In this document: piece after piece, positions 63,231 to 64,000 of the stretch
How positions within the stretch are numbered: the first letter of the stretch is position 1
How the letters are laid out: every line of letters starts with the position of its first letter
Assembly (NCBI GenBank): GCA_025766275.1
Contig: JAFKAC010000005.1
Coordinates: 1,054,001 to 1,118,000 of the forward strand
DNA from: Lactarius indigo
Lineage: Eukaryota > Basidiomycota > Agaricomycetes > Russulales > Russulaceae
Length of the DNA: 64,000 nt
Direction: 5' to 3'
Notes under the pieces: model-generated
Seen by the model: the letters and a program-made list of their open reading frames with translations, nothing else
What the model was told of the DNA's origin: nothing
Databases searched by the model: none
Translations under genes and position numbers: made by a program

Positions 63231-64000
63231 GTCTGGAGCACTTCAAGGAGAGGTTCCTGGGTATATATATAATCAAGCAGAACTCCGCTGGCCGCCGTGT
63301 GGATCACCCGCAGGTCATGGGCAATTCCGGTTTTGGAGGACAGAACCCAAACCTGATGCCAAGTTGCGCCCCCTTGGGACTAACCTTCTCATTCAGAATG
63401 TTCACGTGGCCGTAAGAGGGATCCAGATTACTCTAGATGGACGTGACATCCATTGGAGAGAGGGGTTATCAGTGTCAAACTAGCTTCACAGGTGCCGCGA
63501 CTTTCAAGTTGACATATTTAAACCGCCGCAGTGCGTCGAAAGAGAAGGTCACACGTACAGTATGAATCCCCTCGTACGGTTTTCCAATCACCTCGTGTAT
63601 CTAGTACCCGCACGGACCTTCTTGTAGCTAGCACATACGTTTGGACAAGCGTTTTCTGTTTGACGAGCCAGAACGCCCTTCTCTGGAAACGGGACGCGTT
63701 TATTGTGCGAGTTTGGCAACGTCGTAACTCAACTTTACTCGTGTGCAGCAGGGACTTTTTTGGACGCACTTCGACCGATGAACCAGGCAACGCGAAGTAG
63801 GCAGATTCTTGGAAAGGACGGGGGCCCCGTCTCATTACCGATAGCACCGCGAACGGCGTTTTCATTATGCACGCACACATTGAGGTTGATAGGACCGCTG
63901 GTTATCAAATACCACGGTGCGGCGCTGGAATTGGGGAAAGGCCTCGGGCCTGTCCACCCCGGGCCCATAATTTCTCTCGCGAGACACGGGCCACAAGAAG
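63231..64000. other. 3' window edge without a supportable gene
   Basis: Upstream region of hydrolase copy 2; TATATATA near 63262-63270 could be its core promoter. An open frame at 63518-63880 (minus) has no recognised motif and is not called. Confidence 0.35.

Overview
The window looks like a transposon-rich stretch of a filamentous basidiomycete genome, most likely a wood-decay type Agaricomycete. The reasons are many introns of about 44-60 bp, genes on both strands without operons, a Goodbye-NACHT-ankyrin (fungal NLR-like) family, a DD34E Tc1/mariner transposase of the type common in basidiomycetes, and chromodomain Ty3/Gypsy retrotransposons. Family names rest on recognising motifs by eye; no database search was run.

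Left arm (1-25.4 kb). The 3' end of an unrecognised low-complexity protein is followed by a spliced SAM methyltransferase (3202-5967, minus) and an ABM/Dabb-like protein (6263-6999, minus). Two copies of an NLR-like gene follow: a dead copy (8813-about 12120) and a copy with an open reading frame of about 994 codons (15142-18596). A dead O-methyltransferase (12755-14826) lies between them. Next come a dead epoxide hydrolase (19.5-21.3 kb, minus) with a 288-bp MITE inserted in a coding exon, a dead Cdc37-like co-chaperone gene (21509-22929), and an adaptin-binding protein p34-like gene (23084-24679, minus).

Centre (25412-54928). This is one nested block of mobile elements. A Tc1/mariner-like element has matching 28-bp terminal inverted repeats and TA target duplications, and carries a transposase plus a second convergent gene. 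Gypsy element A (26508-50883, TSD ACACG) sits in the transposase. Gypsy element B (27944-44291, TSD GTTGA) sits in A's pol. Intact gypsy element C (36174-44120, TSD CGAAC, 578-bp LTRs with one difference seen) sits in B's 5' LTR. A solo C-family LTR (TSD GTATG) sits in B's gag, and an unrelated solo LTR (TSD GCCCC) sits in the Tc1 element's second gene. At each junction I checked, removing the insertion and one target duplication restores the host reading frame. With inserts removed, A, B and C are about 8.0, 7.8 and 7.9 kb and the Tc1-like element is about 4.35 kb. All 11 in-frame stops found in A and B are TGA where an Arg codon is expected, and the LTR differences I compared are mostly CpG to TpG/CpA. 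This points to CpG-methylation or RIP-like decay of the older elements.

Right arm (55-64 kb). A broken orphan gag and a broken ABM-like paralogue are followed by two apparently functional dienelactone hydrolase paralogues (58625-59765 and 62085-63230, minus). Between them lies a fragment of the p34-like gene. The apparently functional host genes are the methyltransferase, the first ABM-like gene, NLR copy 2, the p34-like gene (with one unresolved splice junction) and the two hydrolases.
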